Notes: generated from the sequence alone by a model not told the origin. A stretch of 6,560 nucleotides of DNA from Eubacterium sp. AF16-48 (GCF_003479405.1 NZ_QUHB01000023.1:1-6560); one strand, 5' to 3'. Numbered from the stretch's first letter, positions 1-5,576 are shown. Made by a program: numbers and translations.

Positions 1-39
1 ATATGGAATGACTAATACCTGATATTTTGCTCTTGCCAA
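1..39 (-). CDS. 5' end of a gene running off the left edge, probably a Nudix hydrolase (partial)
   Basis: Only 13 codons are inside the window. A TTG at 39-37 opens a frame reading M-A-R-A-K-Y-Q-V-L-V-I-P-Y with no stop before the edge. A clean AGGTGA ribosome binding site lies 7 nt upstream (52-47), and a promoter candidate lies further up (155-127), so this is a real gene start rather than random sequence. The competing GTG inside the ribosome binding site hits a stop after 12 codons. From family knowledge, an opening of the type M-x-R-A-x-Y-Q-V-L-V-I-P-Y is the first beta strand of some Firmicute Nudix proteins of the dATP-pyrophosphohydrolase-like kind. The Nudix box itself lies outside the window, so the product is an inference. 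It is on the same strand as all other genes here. Confidence 0.6.
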   Translation of the reverse strand, partial: MARAKYQVLVIPY

Positions 40-46
40 TATATGT

Positions 47-52
47 TCACCT
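47..52 (-). promoter_or_regulatory. Ribosome binding site deciding the TTG start of the left-edge gene
   Basis: Minus-strand AGGTGA, 7 nt before the TTG at 39. It is the main evidence that the truncated left-edge frame is a gene. Confidence 0.6.
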
Positions 53-85
53 CGCTAAAATTGTAATTTATCTACATCTTAATCA

Positions 86-100
86 AACCAAAACTTGGTT
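86..100 (-). other. Small stem-loop in the 5' leader of the left-edge gene
   Basis: AACCAA and TTGGTT form a 6-bp stem around a 3-nt loop. On the minus strand it lies between the promoter candidate at 127-155 and the TTG start at 39, so it would sit in the 5' untranslated leader. The sequence after it has only a broken T run, so it is a poor intrinsic terminator for the RhuM-Fic gene. Confidence 0.25.
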
Positions 101-126
101 ATCAATTATTTTGCTTTACATGGTAT

Positions 127-155
127 TTTATAGACATCTAATCTAAAAACAACAA
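127..155 (-). promoter_or_regulatory. Candidate sigma-A promoter for the left-edge gene
   Basis: On the minus strand, TTGTTG (155-150), a 17-nt spacer and TATAAA (132-127) give a good match to a housekeeping promoter. It lies 15 nt beyond the RhuM-Fic stop codon and would give a leader of about 80 nt. It suggests that the left-edge gene is transcribed independently of the RhuM-Fic gene. Confidence 0.4.
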
Positions 156-169
156 CTGCTTCAAGTTAT

Positions 170-1099
170 CTACATTGCCAAGAAATTCATAATTAACTTT
201 ACCATTATCTCTTTCTCCTCTGCTCTGGATTCTGCAATCATAAGTGTAATTGCCACCAATGCTCCATCACTGATAATTTTTACTCCATCTTTATAAAGAG
301 CATTGTTGCGTGCTAAAAATTCGAGGAAAAGAGATGCAGCTATTCTCTTACACCCATCAGCATAAGGATGGTCCTTTATTATAAAGTAAAGTAAATTTGC
401 AGCTTTTTCTTCCAATGACGGATACACATCTCCTCCAAACACATTTTGATAAACAGCTGCTAATATTCCTTCAACCTTACCTTTCTCTTTCTCAACGCCG
501 AATACATCTGATTTAAATGAATCTTCCATTTCATCAACCATCCTTCGACATTCTTCATAAGTAATTCTATAAATCGGTTCATTTCCCTCAGGTTTTTGTA
601 AAGACTGGTGATCATATTGATCCAAGAGAAGCAAAGCTTCAGTGTATTGATTTACTGCCTTTAATATTTCTTTTTCCTCCAAATCTAAGGAATATGCTAA
701 CATTTTTGTCTGAATATTAACCGTTTTTTGGAGTGCATACATCCTTTTTTCGTTTATTGCATATCCTTCCATTATGTATTGTTTCAACACACCATTAGCC
801 CAACGTCTAAACGCAATACCTTTTTTTGAATTAACTCTATATCCTACTGACAATATCATATCAAGGTTGTATATTTTTGGTTTTCTGCCTCCGGTACTTT
901 TGTCGGAAAAACCGACAGAAGTATCATCCAGCTCACCTGACTTCAAAATATTAGATATATGTTCACTTACTGTTGCATGACTAACTCCAAACAATGTTTC
1001 TATCTGTTTTTGAGTAAGCCATACCGTTTCCTGTTCCGGATTTATTTGAACCTCTATGTTAACATTACCATCATTAAATAATACGATTTCATTTGTCAT
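170..1099 (-). CDS. RhuM-family protein with C-terminal Fic/Doc domain
   Basis: This 309-residue protein has two parts. Residues 1 to about 115 match the RhuM family, with a helix-turn-helix-like stretch at about 27-52 (W-L-T-Q-K-Q-I-E-x-L-F-G-V-S) and the family's G-G-R-K-P-K-x-Y-N-L-D-M-I-L-S-V-G-Y-R-V-N core at 70-90. The C-terminal third is a Fic/Doc fold whose active-site loop is H-P-Y-A-D-G-C-K-R (244-252). Fic proteins move AMP or phosphate from nucleotides onto target hydroxyls. Here the catalytic His244 and acidic Asp248 are kept, but the usual Asn is Cys250, and the second Arg of the AMPylator motif is Ala. A (S/T)-x-x-x-E-(G/N) inhibitory helix was not found. The ATG at 1099 has a GAAGGA site 11 nt upstream. 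RhuM was named from a Salmonella pathogenicity island, but its function is unknown. It is separated by 203 nt from the upstream array and is probably transcribed separately. It may act as a nucleic-acid-binding toxin-like protein; no partner antitoxin is visible. Confidence 0.9.
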   Translation of the reverse strand: MTNEIVLFNDGNVNIEVQINPEQETVWLTQKQIETLFGVSHATVSEHISNILKSGELDDTSVGFSDKSTGGRKPKIYNLDMILSVGYRVNSKKGIAFRRWANGVLKQYIMEGYAINEKRMYALQKTVNIQTKMLAYSLDLEEKEILKAVNQYTEALLLLDQYDHQSLQKPEGNEPIYRITYEECRRMVDEMEDSFKSDVFGVEKEKGKVEGILAAVYQNVFGGDVYPSLEEKAANLLYFIIKDHPYADGCKRIAASLFLEFLARNNALYKDGVKIISDGALVAITLMIAESRAEEKEIMVKLIMNFLAM

Positions 1100-1162
1100 T
1101 ATATATAATATCCTTCTTCTAGCTTATTATTTATTAAATAAAATATTTTCGTTATACTTATT

Positions 1163-1189
1163 ACTATAACTAAAATCCCGATTTGTTAA
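1163..1189 (-). promoter_or_regulatory. Weak promoter candidate for the RhuM-Fic gene
   Basis: Minus-strand TTAACA (1189-1184) and TATAGT (1168-1163) match the two hexamers well, but the spacer is only 15 nt, which is short. It lies about 64 nt upstream of the ATG and just after the GC-richer island. Confidence 0.25.
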
Positions 1190-1269
1190 GTTCTTTCTAT
1201 ATCCCATCTTCTTGCCCTTCGGACAAGAAGCATCCCTCGCTCAAAGAGCTCGGTCAATTCTAAATTTTT
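1186..1269 (-). other. GC-richer, coding-like island with two hairpins in an intergenic gap
   Basis: Within the 203-nt gap between the PPase-like and RhuM-Fic genes, bases 1201-1258 are about 52% GC (30 of 58), while the flanks are strongly A+T-rich. On the minus strand a 27-codon stop-to-stop frame (1269-1189, TAA at 1188) reads K-N-L-E-L-T-E-L-F-E-R-G-M-L-L-V-R-R-A-R-R-W-... with no ribosome binding site. It could be the tail of a decayed gene. Two inverted repeats fall in it: CTTCTTG/CAAGAAG at 1208-1230, giving a 10-pair stem with one G-U in RNA, and GCTC-AAA-GAGC at 1239-1249. No T run follows either, so they are not ordinary terminators. I do not recognise the element. Confidence 0.35.
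1208..1230 (-). repeat. Perfect 7-bp inverted repeat (10-pair RNA stem)
   Basis: CTTCTTG and CAAGAAG flank a 9-nt centre. In minus-strand RNA the pairing extends by one U-G and two C-G pairs, leaving a GAA triloop. This is the strongest hairpin in the window. The minus-strand sequence after it (ATGGGATATAG) has no U tract, and nor does the plus-strand side. Confidence 0.5.
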
Positions 1270-1302
1270 CTATTTATTTTATTAGTTCAAAAATACTTAT
1301 GT

Positions 1303-1626
1303 TTACATTATTATTTCAGAATCAAAGTACTGTTCTGTAAACAAAACTTTTTCCCATATTTGTTCTTTAGTAAATATCATATTTTGAGGTGCAACGACCC
1401 ATTTTTCCTCTACATCATTATTGCGATGTATTATTGCAATAATTCTTCCAACAAATTCCTTTACAGGTTCATCTACACCTATAATATACGCATCTTGTTC
1501 CTCTCCATCTGGAGCAATTATCCCTTCAATATATCCATAATTAATCGTATAATACATATCTTTATGCTTAGGATGATAACTTCCAAGTGGTCTGTCAACC
1601 ACTACTTTTACAATATCGCCAACCAC
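1303..1626 (-). CDS. Short inorganic pyrophosphatase-family protein
   Basis: A GTG at 1626 is preferred over the longer TTG at 1650, because AGGAGGT at 1640-1634 sits 7 nt upstream of the GTG and would lie inside the longer frame. This gives 107 residues, against about 175 for a class I soluble pyrophosphatase. The core is recognisable: V-D-R-P-L-G-S at 10-16, Y-T-I-N-Y-G-Y-I at 26-33, D-G-E-E-Q-D at 40-45 and D-V-E-E-K-W-V-V-A-P at 71-80. The metal-binding D-x-D-P-x-D signature appears as D40-x-E42-E-x-D45, so one carboxylate is Glu and the Pro is lost. The family hydrolyses pyrophosphate to two phosphates using magnesium ions. Short Clostridia proteins of this type are usually annotated as pyrophosphatase without proof of activity; other phosphoanhydrides are possible substrates. 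It is the last gene of the tight array, 52 nt after the GNAT gene. No terminator is visible after it. Confidence 0.8.
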   Translation of the reverse strand: MVGDIVKVVVDRPLGSYHPKHKDMYYTINYGYIEGIIAPDGEEQDAYIIGVDEPVKEFVGRIIAIIHRNNDVEEKWVVAPQNMIFTKEQIWEKVLFTEQYFDSEIIM

Positions 1627-1633
1627 TATATTT

Positions 1634-1640
1634 ACCTCCT
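1634..1640 (-). promoter_or_regulatory. Ribosome binding site fixing the GTG start of the PPase-like gene
   Basis: Minus-strand AGGAGGT with a 7-nt spacer to GTG 1626. The alternative TTG at 1650 has a GGAG only 2 nt before it, too close to serve. Confidence 0.75.
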
Positions 1641-1678
1641 CTAACTTCAATTCTCCTACCGTAGTAATTTGCTATTAT

Positions 1679-2110
1679 CTACAAATTCTTCATCATATAG
1701 CGTTCCCGATACTCCACATAGCCATGTTTGGTATAAAATATTTTTGATTCCTCAAAGCCATCTCCTCCCAGATGAATTCTTACCACTTTCTTTCCTTGAT
1801 TTGCTATATAATTTTCTGCCATTTCTAACAAAGCACTTCCAATACCTTGTCTTTTCAAATTGTATTTTACAAACAAACGATGCAGCCAAACCTCATCTGT
1901 GTCCCTTATAGAATTATATCCAATACTTCCTATAACTCTGTCTTGTTCATTAATAGCCAACCAAAACATATCTCCTGCATCCAAGTAGTTCCTTTTAACA
2001 TCCAATAAATCCTCATTTAATCCCGGAACTCGACCTAAAGCATTTTTTGCTTCTAATATCATAAAAATCATATCATCACGATACTTGTCTTTATACTTAA
2101 TTATTTTCAT
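1679..2110 (-). CDS. GNAT-family N-acetyltransferase
   Basis: This 143-residue protein is a single GNAT domain of normal length. GNAT enzymes transfer an acetyl group from acetyl-CoA to an amine on a small molecule or protein. The acetyl-CoA pyrophosphate loop is K-R-Q-G-I-G-S-A at 86-93, preceded by the beta-4 strand E-V-W-L-H-R-L-F-V (73-81). The usual C-terminal F-Y-x-K-x-G-Y element is at 125-131. The N-terminal part, which holds the acceptor site, gives no clue to substrate. The first loop residue is Lys rather than the common Arg or Gln. The ATG at 2110 has an AAGGA site with a 7-nt spacer. It follows the IDI-like Nudix gene by 30 nt and precedes the PPase-like gene by 52 nt, so co-transcription is likely. 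No membrane segment or signal peptide is seen, so the protein is cytosolic. Confidence 0.9.
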   Translation of the reverse strand: MKIIKYKDKYRDDMIFMILEAKNALGRVPGLNEDLLDVKRNYLDAGDMFWLAINEQDRVIGSIGYNSIRDTDEVWLHRLFVKYNLKRQGIGSALLEMAENYIANQGKKVVRIHLGGDGFEESKIFYTKHGYVEYRERYMMKNL

Positions 2111-2140
2111 AATACTTTCCTTTAATCTTGTTATTGTCTA

Positions 2141-2626
2141 TTATCGTAATTCCTCAATAAAAAGCTGCATTCTTCTTGTTACCAATTCATTAGATTTCAT
2201 ATTTTTCAAAGTATCTTTATCTACCCACTTATAATCCTGTGTTTCTCCTTGTTGAAGAATAATATTAGACTTGTCCCAATCCGTAATCACAATATAATCA
2301 ACATATATTGAATGATGATTATGTTGAACAACCCTTCCTAGCTCCACTAAATTTGTTTCATTTATTCCTGTTTCTTCTCGCAATTCTCTTATTGCACATT
2401 CAAGTGGATTTTCTCCTTGCAATGCTGAACCTCCTGCTGTAGCTTCCCAATATTCACCATAATGCTTATTTTTGTCTCTTTGCATTAACAAATATGTACC
2501 ATCTGTATGTTTAACAATAACCTCACACACTAAATGGTACATTCCATCTGGTACGGCTTCACCTCTTATTAATGTTTTATCTTTAATTTTATTTAAATTC
2601 ATGTCATATGCATCCCAAAGTTCCAT
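2141..2626 (-). CDS. IDI-like Nudix hydrolase
   Basis: A complete 161-residue Nudix protein. The Nudix box G-x5-E-x7-R-E-L-x-E-E-x-G-I is intact at residues 66-88, with the metal-binding E81, E84 and E85. Such enzymes cleave a nucleoside diphosphate linked to another group, X, using magnesium. The N-terminus M-E-L-W-D-A-Y-D and the R-G-E-x-x-P-D-G-x-Y-H-L-V stretch at 21-33 resemble the isopentenyl-diphosphate-isomerase-like Nudix branch. The Tyr-His-Leu-Val piece leads into the first strand, and L-L-M-Q-R-D at 46-51 is the next. True type I isomerases are longer and carry catalytic Cys and Glu in set places. I therefore call it a hydrolase of unknown substrate, not idi. The ATG at 2626 has a GAGG site 9 nt away. 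A promoter candidate and a 15-bp palindrome lie just upstream, so this gene may have its own promoter as well as readthrough from the HAD gene. Confidence 0.9.
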   Translation of the reverse strand: MELWDAYDMNLNKIKDKTLIRGEAVPDGMYHLVCEVIVKHTDGTYLLMQRDKNKHYGEYWEATAGGSALQGENPLECAIRELREETGINETNLVELGRVVQHNHHSIYVDYIVITDWDKSNIILQQGETQDYKWVDKDTLKNMKSNELVTRRMQLFIEELR

Positions 2627-2643
2627 AATTCACGTCCTCGTAC

Positions 2644-2658
2644 AATATTACTAATATT
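2644..2658. repeat. 15-bp AT palindrome upstream of the IDI-like Nudix gene
   Basis: AATATTA, one central base, then TAATATT: perfect 7-bp arms. It lies 18-32 nt upstream of the Nudix ATG and overlaps the predicted transcription start of the promoter candidate at 2661-2689. That is a typical operator position, but the sequence is pure A+T except for its centre and could arise by chance. Confidence 0.35.
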
Positions 2659-2660
2659 CT

Positions 2661-2689
2661 AGTTTATTTCCTATTCTATATTGTTTCAA
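2661..2689 (-). promoter_or_regulatory. Candidate internal promoter before the IDI-like Nudix gene
   Basis: Minus-strand TTGAAA (2689-2684), a 17-nt spacer and TAAACT (2666-2661). The -35 hexamer lies in the last codons of the HAD gene. The -35 matches at 5 of 6 positions and the -10 at 4 of 6. Confidence 0.3.
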
Positions 2690-3413
2690 TTTTTTCTATC
2701 AATTCATCCCAATTATTAATTTTAAAATAATCAAAATCTATCTCGTCTCCCTCGTTTTGACCCTCAAATGAGTTCTTTTCTTCTGTTTTTCCTTCATACA
2801 AAACTGGAAATATTCCTGCATTATGTGCTCCATAAATATCCGCTTTTACACTATCTCCACAATACCACACTTCTTCTGCATTTAGTCCTGCTCTATTCAG
2901 CGCTATCCCAAATAGCATTTTATTTGGCTTTTTAAATATATAATCCCCGGAAGTAATTGCAAATTCCAGTTTGTTATTCGGAAGTAATCTGTTCAATCTG
3001 TCTTTCAAAGATTTTCCAGACCAACACATATTACTAATGACTCCACTCCTAATGTCATTTTTATTCAGATAATCTAATATTTTATTTGCATTTGGCATAA
3101 TATCACATTCTGATACACCATTCCATATAATGCTTTCTGCCTCTTCCAATGAAACAGATAATTCAATGTTCATGTATCCATATACTAATCGCAAAAAATT
3201 TTTCTCACAAATATCAATTCCATTGCCACACTCATTTATCTTTTTAAATGTGCTATTTACTATTTTATTAAATTCTTGAAATGAAATATTTTTAGGATTA
3301 CTTTTTATGTATTGGTATATTGCTTTATTCCCCTTTTCTGCATTATGTCCAATCTCATACAATAATGTATGTCCATAATCAAATAATATCATCTTCGGTT
3401 TCTGTATACTCAT
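2676..3413 (-). CDS. HAD-superfamily hydrolase with altered motif I
   Basis: The ATG at 3413 is preferred, giving 245 residues, because GGAGA at 3426-3422 lies 8 nt before it. The upstream in-frame ATG at 3428 has its GGAG about 17 nt away. Numbered from 3413, motif I is I-L-F-D12-Y-G14-H-T16, motif II is V-I-S127-N, motif III is K161-K162-P, and motif IV is Y-C-G186-D-S-V-K-A-D192-I. A helical cap of about 90 residues sits between motifs I and II, as in C1-cap HAD phosphatases. These enzymes usually dephosphorylate small phosphorylated metabolites through an aspartyl-phosphate. The second Asp of D-x-D, the general acid/base, is Gly14 here, while the nucleophile Asp12 and the other motifs are kept. 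D-Y-G-x-T variants occur in this superfamily. Phosphatase activity may be weak or the chemistry different. The gene sits between the kinase-Nudix gene (65-nt gap) and the IDI-like Nudix gene (49-nt gap). The substrate is unknown. Confidence 0.88.
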   Translation of the reverse strand: MSIQKPKMILFDYGHTLLYEIGHNAEKGNKAIYQYIKSNPKNISFQEFNKIVNSTFKKINECGNGIDICEKNFLRLVYGYMNIELSVSLEEAESIIWNGVSECDIMPNANKILDYLNKNDIRSGVISNMCWSGKSLKDRLNRLLPNNKLEFAITSGDYIFKKPNKMLFGIALNRAGLNAEEVWYCGDSVKADIYGAHNAGIFPVLYEGKTEEKNSFEGQNEGDEIDFDYFKINNWDELIEKIETI

Positions 3414-3421
3414 CTTTATAT

Positions 3422-3426
3422 TCTCC
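3422..3426 (-). promoter_or_regulatory. Ribosome binding site favouring the HAD start at 3413
   Basis: Minus-strand GGAGA overlaps the alternative ATG at 3428 and lies 8 nt before the ATG at 3413. Confidence 0.5.
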
Positions 3427-3478
3427 ATATATTAAATCTAAAAGTCTTCTCCATAAATCTTAATTTAGTAATTCTTGT

Positions 3479-4513
3479 CTAAATATCAATTATTTCTTTT
3501 GCACGATGCAACACCGGCAATTCTCTATTGGCTATAAGTTTCCCTAATCTTGTATTTGACCTATATTCATACTCTCTAATAGCTTCTTCATAAGATAATT
3601 TCAATGTTGATAAGTGAAAATTATTTCTTTCATCTTCTGTCAGTTCTTTTTCACCAAAGAATTCAACTTTGCACAAAAAATAGTTATTAATATTATGTCT
3701 ATGAATCAGATTATAATAATCACTTACAACTCCGATTTTGCAGATTACATCTACTTTTACCCCCAATTCTTCTTTAAGTTCTCTTTTTATTGCATCCTGC
3801 AATTCTTCACCTTCTTCAACACCCCCACCTGCTGTTTCTATAATTGTTGCCTGTCCGAAATCATCATTTCTTTCAGCTCTTACAAAATAAAAATTTCCAT
3901 CCTCATCATACACTATTGCTCTGGCAATATTTCTGTTATGATCAATATATTCCATTTGCCATTGGTCATCCTGCAACTCTATATTAAGCTCCGTGGTATG
4001 AATTGTAATATTCTTATTTACATTCTTTTTCAATTTCATCAAGTATTTTTCCTTATCTTTTCTACAAGCAAATCTAATTATTTTTTTATATTTGTATCGT
4101 TCTAATATTTTTTCTATTTGAGGCAATGTATCTTTTCTAAAATCCATAATCCATTTTTGAAAATCAGGGTCCAATTTTGTTTCTATCCACGGAATGTCAT
4201 CGCGCTTTACACCTATTCTTGATTTAACTCCTTCTAAGCAATCTTTAGTTTCATAGTCGAAGAAAAATATCGTGTCCGCAGCTTTTATTCTTTGCTCAAT
4301 AGTTGATATATAATTTCCATCAAGAATCCATTCTGATTGACTTATTATTCGATCTACCGCGCTAATCAATTCTCCCCTACTAATATGCGTTTTATCTTTC
4401 TTCCAATATATATTATCCATATGAAAAAGTTCTATTTGCAAAATTTCTGACAACTGTTTTGCAAAATAAGTTTTCCCGCTTCCCGGACATCCGATTATAA
4501 TTATTTGTTTCAA
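3479..4513 (-). CDS. P-loop kinase / Nudix hydrolase fusion protein
   Basis: One unbroken 344-residue frame encodes two enzymes. Residues 1 to about 165 are a small P-loop kinase-like domain of the adenylate-kinase/FlaR ('DNA topology modulation') type: Walker A G-C-P-G-S-G-K-T at 8-15, H-M-D-N-I-Y-W at 31-37, W-I-L-D-G-N-Y at 62-68 and a hydrophobic strand T-I-F-F-F-D at 81-86. These bind ATP and probably phosphorylate a nucleotide-like or small substrate that is not established. Residues of about 185-344 are a Nudix domain with an intact box G230-x5-E236-x7-R244-E-L-x-E-E-x-G-V252, preceded by A-R-A-I-V-Y-D-E-D-G. Each half has about the length of a free-standing protein, joined by a lysine-rich link at about 157-168. 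The TTG start at 4513 is supported by GGAG 8 nt upstream; no ATG is nearby. The gap from the preceding Nudix gene is only 25 nt, so translation is probably coupled to the same mRNA. Confidence 0.9.
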   Translation of the reverse strand: MKQIIIIGCPGSGKTYFAKQLSEILQIELFHMDNIYWKKDKTHISRGELISAVDRIISQSEWILDGNYISTIEQRIKAADTIFFFDYETKDCLEGVKSRIGVKRDDIPWIETKLDPDFQKWIMDFRKDTLPQIEKILERYKYKKIIRFACRKDKEKYLMKLKKNVNKNITIHTTELNIELQDDQWQMEYIDHNRNIARAIVYDEDGNFYFVRAERNDDFGQATIIETAGGGVEEGEELQDAIKRELKEELGVKVDVICKIGVVSDYYNLIHRHNINNYFLCKVEFFGEKELTEDERNNFHLSTLKLSYEEAIREYEYRSNTRLGKLIANRELPVLHRAKEIIDI

Positions 4514-4538
4514 TTTTTTTACTCCGTATTATGTATAA

Positions 4539-5051
4539 TTATTTAACAAGCATATCGCTAATAAATTTTATTTTACTGTCTTTATTTTCAAAAGTACTAA
4601 AATGGTGCTTACCATCAAATTCCAACATATCACAAACTCTTTTCTTTATATCAGGAACAGTAATTTTTTCTTTTGCAATGTTTGGAGTAAACCATCCTAC
4701 TTCAATACTTTCATCTGATACATTTTCATTTCCATCTATATATTTACAAATAAATGTCAAATTCACAACAGGAGGTAAAATTATTCCTTCAAGGGGACCA
4801 TATCCATCTTTAGTATTCAATCTCTGATATAGACCAACAAACTTTTCCGGCTCGACAACAATGCCACTTTCCTCAAATATTTCTCTTTTTAAGCCACTTA
4901 TTATATCCTCTCCCTGTTCTACCACTCCGCCAGGGATTTCCCATCCTCTACGTTTTGATTTAATCAATAAAACTTCATCGCCTTTATATACTAATCCTGC
5001 AACAGATATAAAATGTAAAGGTAAGTTTCTTGTTTTTAACCATTCATCCAT
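4539..5051 (-). CDS. Nudix hydrolase
   Basis: A complete 170-residue single-domain protein. The Nudix box is canonical at residues 42-64: G-x5-E48-x7-R56-E-I-x-E-E-x-G-I, with W-E-I-P-G-G just before it. The N-terminal strands read F-I-S-V-A-G-L-V-Y and E-V-L-L-I-K. Enzymes of this kind hydrolyse nucleotide sugars, ADP-ribose, dinucleoside polyphosphates or damaged NTPs with magnesium. The sequence does not single out one substrate. The ADP-ribose-pyrophosphatase hallmark Pro about 15 residues after the box could not be placed confidently, so I leave the substrate open. The ATG at 5051 has a strong AAGGAG site with a 7-nt spacer. The gene is 37 nt after the GNAT gene and 25 nt before the kinase-Nudix fusion, so two different Nudix domains are made side by side. 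The protein is cytosolic, with no signal peptide. Confidence 0.92.
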   Translation of the reverse strand: MDEWLKTRNLPLHFISVAGLVYKGDEVLLIKSKRRGWEIPGGVVEQGEDIISGLKREIFEESGIVVEPEKFVGLYQRLNTKDGYGPLEGIILPPVVNLTFICKYIDGNENVSDESIEVGWFTPNIAKEKITVPDIKKRVCDMLEFDGKHHFSTFENKDSKIKFISDMLVK

Positions 5052-5088
5052 CGCTTCTCTCCTTTTCGTCTCCTAATACTAAATTTCT

Positions 5089-5571
5089 CTACAATTCCTT
5101 TTTCATATATCCACATGTAAATGGAAAAAAATCATATTTCTTTGTTCCAATATGTATTGCTCCATTCAACTCATACCATTTACGAAGAACTCTGTTTTCT
5201 TCTACAATAGCTATATTAATAATTCTACAGCCTAATTCTTTTGCTATATTAAAGGAATGAGCTAATAATTGTCTTCCAATGCCCTTATGTCTATACTCTG
5301 GCAATACTGCAAGATTATTAAGTTCACATTCTCCATTTCCTTGTAACAAAAGTGAATAATATCCACACAAAGCACCATCTTCTTCAAATACATACATTGG
5401 CCTATGCTCTCCATCCATATGCCAATACAATCTATCTTGCGTAGTCGCAAAAGCTGTAAACCTAGGAGCATTTTTCTCCGTAAAACCATATTCATCTGCA
5501 ACTGTCAAAAAACTTTTTTTAATAATTTCCACACATACTGGTATTTCTTCACCTCTTACTTTTCTTATCAT
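5089..5571 (-). CDS. GNAT-family N-acetyltransferase
   Basis: The ATG at 5571 is chosen because GAGGTG (5582-5577) lies 5 nt before it. The GTG at 5577 overlaps that same site and has no spacer. This gives 160 residues, a normal GNAT length. The acetyl-CoA loop R-H-K-G-I-G is at 94-99, after the beta-4 strand E-L-N-N-L-A-V-L-P-E-Y. A later N-x-x-L-R-K-W-Y-E-x-N-G-A element at about 126-138 is the usual C-terminal GNAT strand-helix. The acceptor is unknown, since the N-terminal half has no features of aminoglycoside, ribosomal-protein or spermidine acetyltransferases that I recognise. It is distinct in sequence from the other GNAT in the array. It follows the radical SAM gene by 64 nt with no clear terminator between, and precedes the Nudix gene by 37 nt, so it is probably part of one transcript. 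No transmembrane segment is present. Confidence 0.9.
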   Translation of the reverse strand: MIRKVRGEEIPVCVEIIKKSFLTVADEYGFTEKNAPRFTAFATTQDRLYWHMDGEHRPMYVFEEDGALCGYYSLLLQGNGECELNNLAVLPEYRHKGIGRQLLAHSFNIAKELGCRIINIAIVEENRVLRKWYELNGAIHIGTKKYDFFPFTCGYMKKEL

Positions 5572-5576
5572 TGCCA

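Noticed and set aside
1360..1644. 94-codon plus-strand open frame opposite the PPase-like gene
   Set aside because: Low-complexity Ile/Tyr/Asn/Ser sequence, antisense to a gene with a recognisable family core and a strong ribosome binding site.
3429..3478. A 12-codon leader frame (M-E-K-T-F-R-F-N-I-W-R-I) overlapping the HAD start region
   Set aside because: It has no ribosome binding site and no attenuation-type structure; it is probably chance.
3614..4105. 163-codon plus-strand open frame opposite the kinase-Nudix gene
   Set aside because: It is rich in Phe, Ile, Tyr and Ser as expected from the complement of an A+T-rich gene, has no ribosome binding site, and the minus-strand protein has clear domains.
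4528..4539. ATTAT-N2-ATAAT inverted repeat before the kinase-Nudix gene
   Set aside because: Short, pure A+T arms overlapping the upstream stop codon; expected by chance in this base composition.
5262..5501. 79-codon second minus-strand frame inside the GNAT gene
   Set aside because: It is out of frame with a clear GNAT domain and matches no family; it is a shadow and not evidence of a frameshift.
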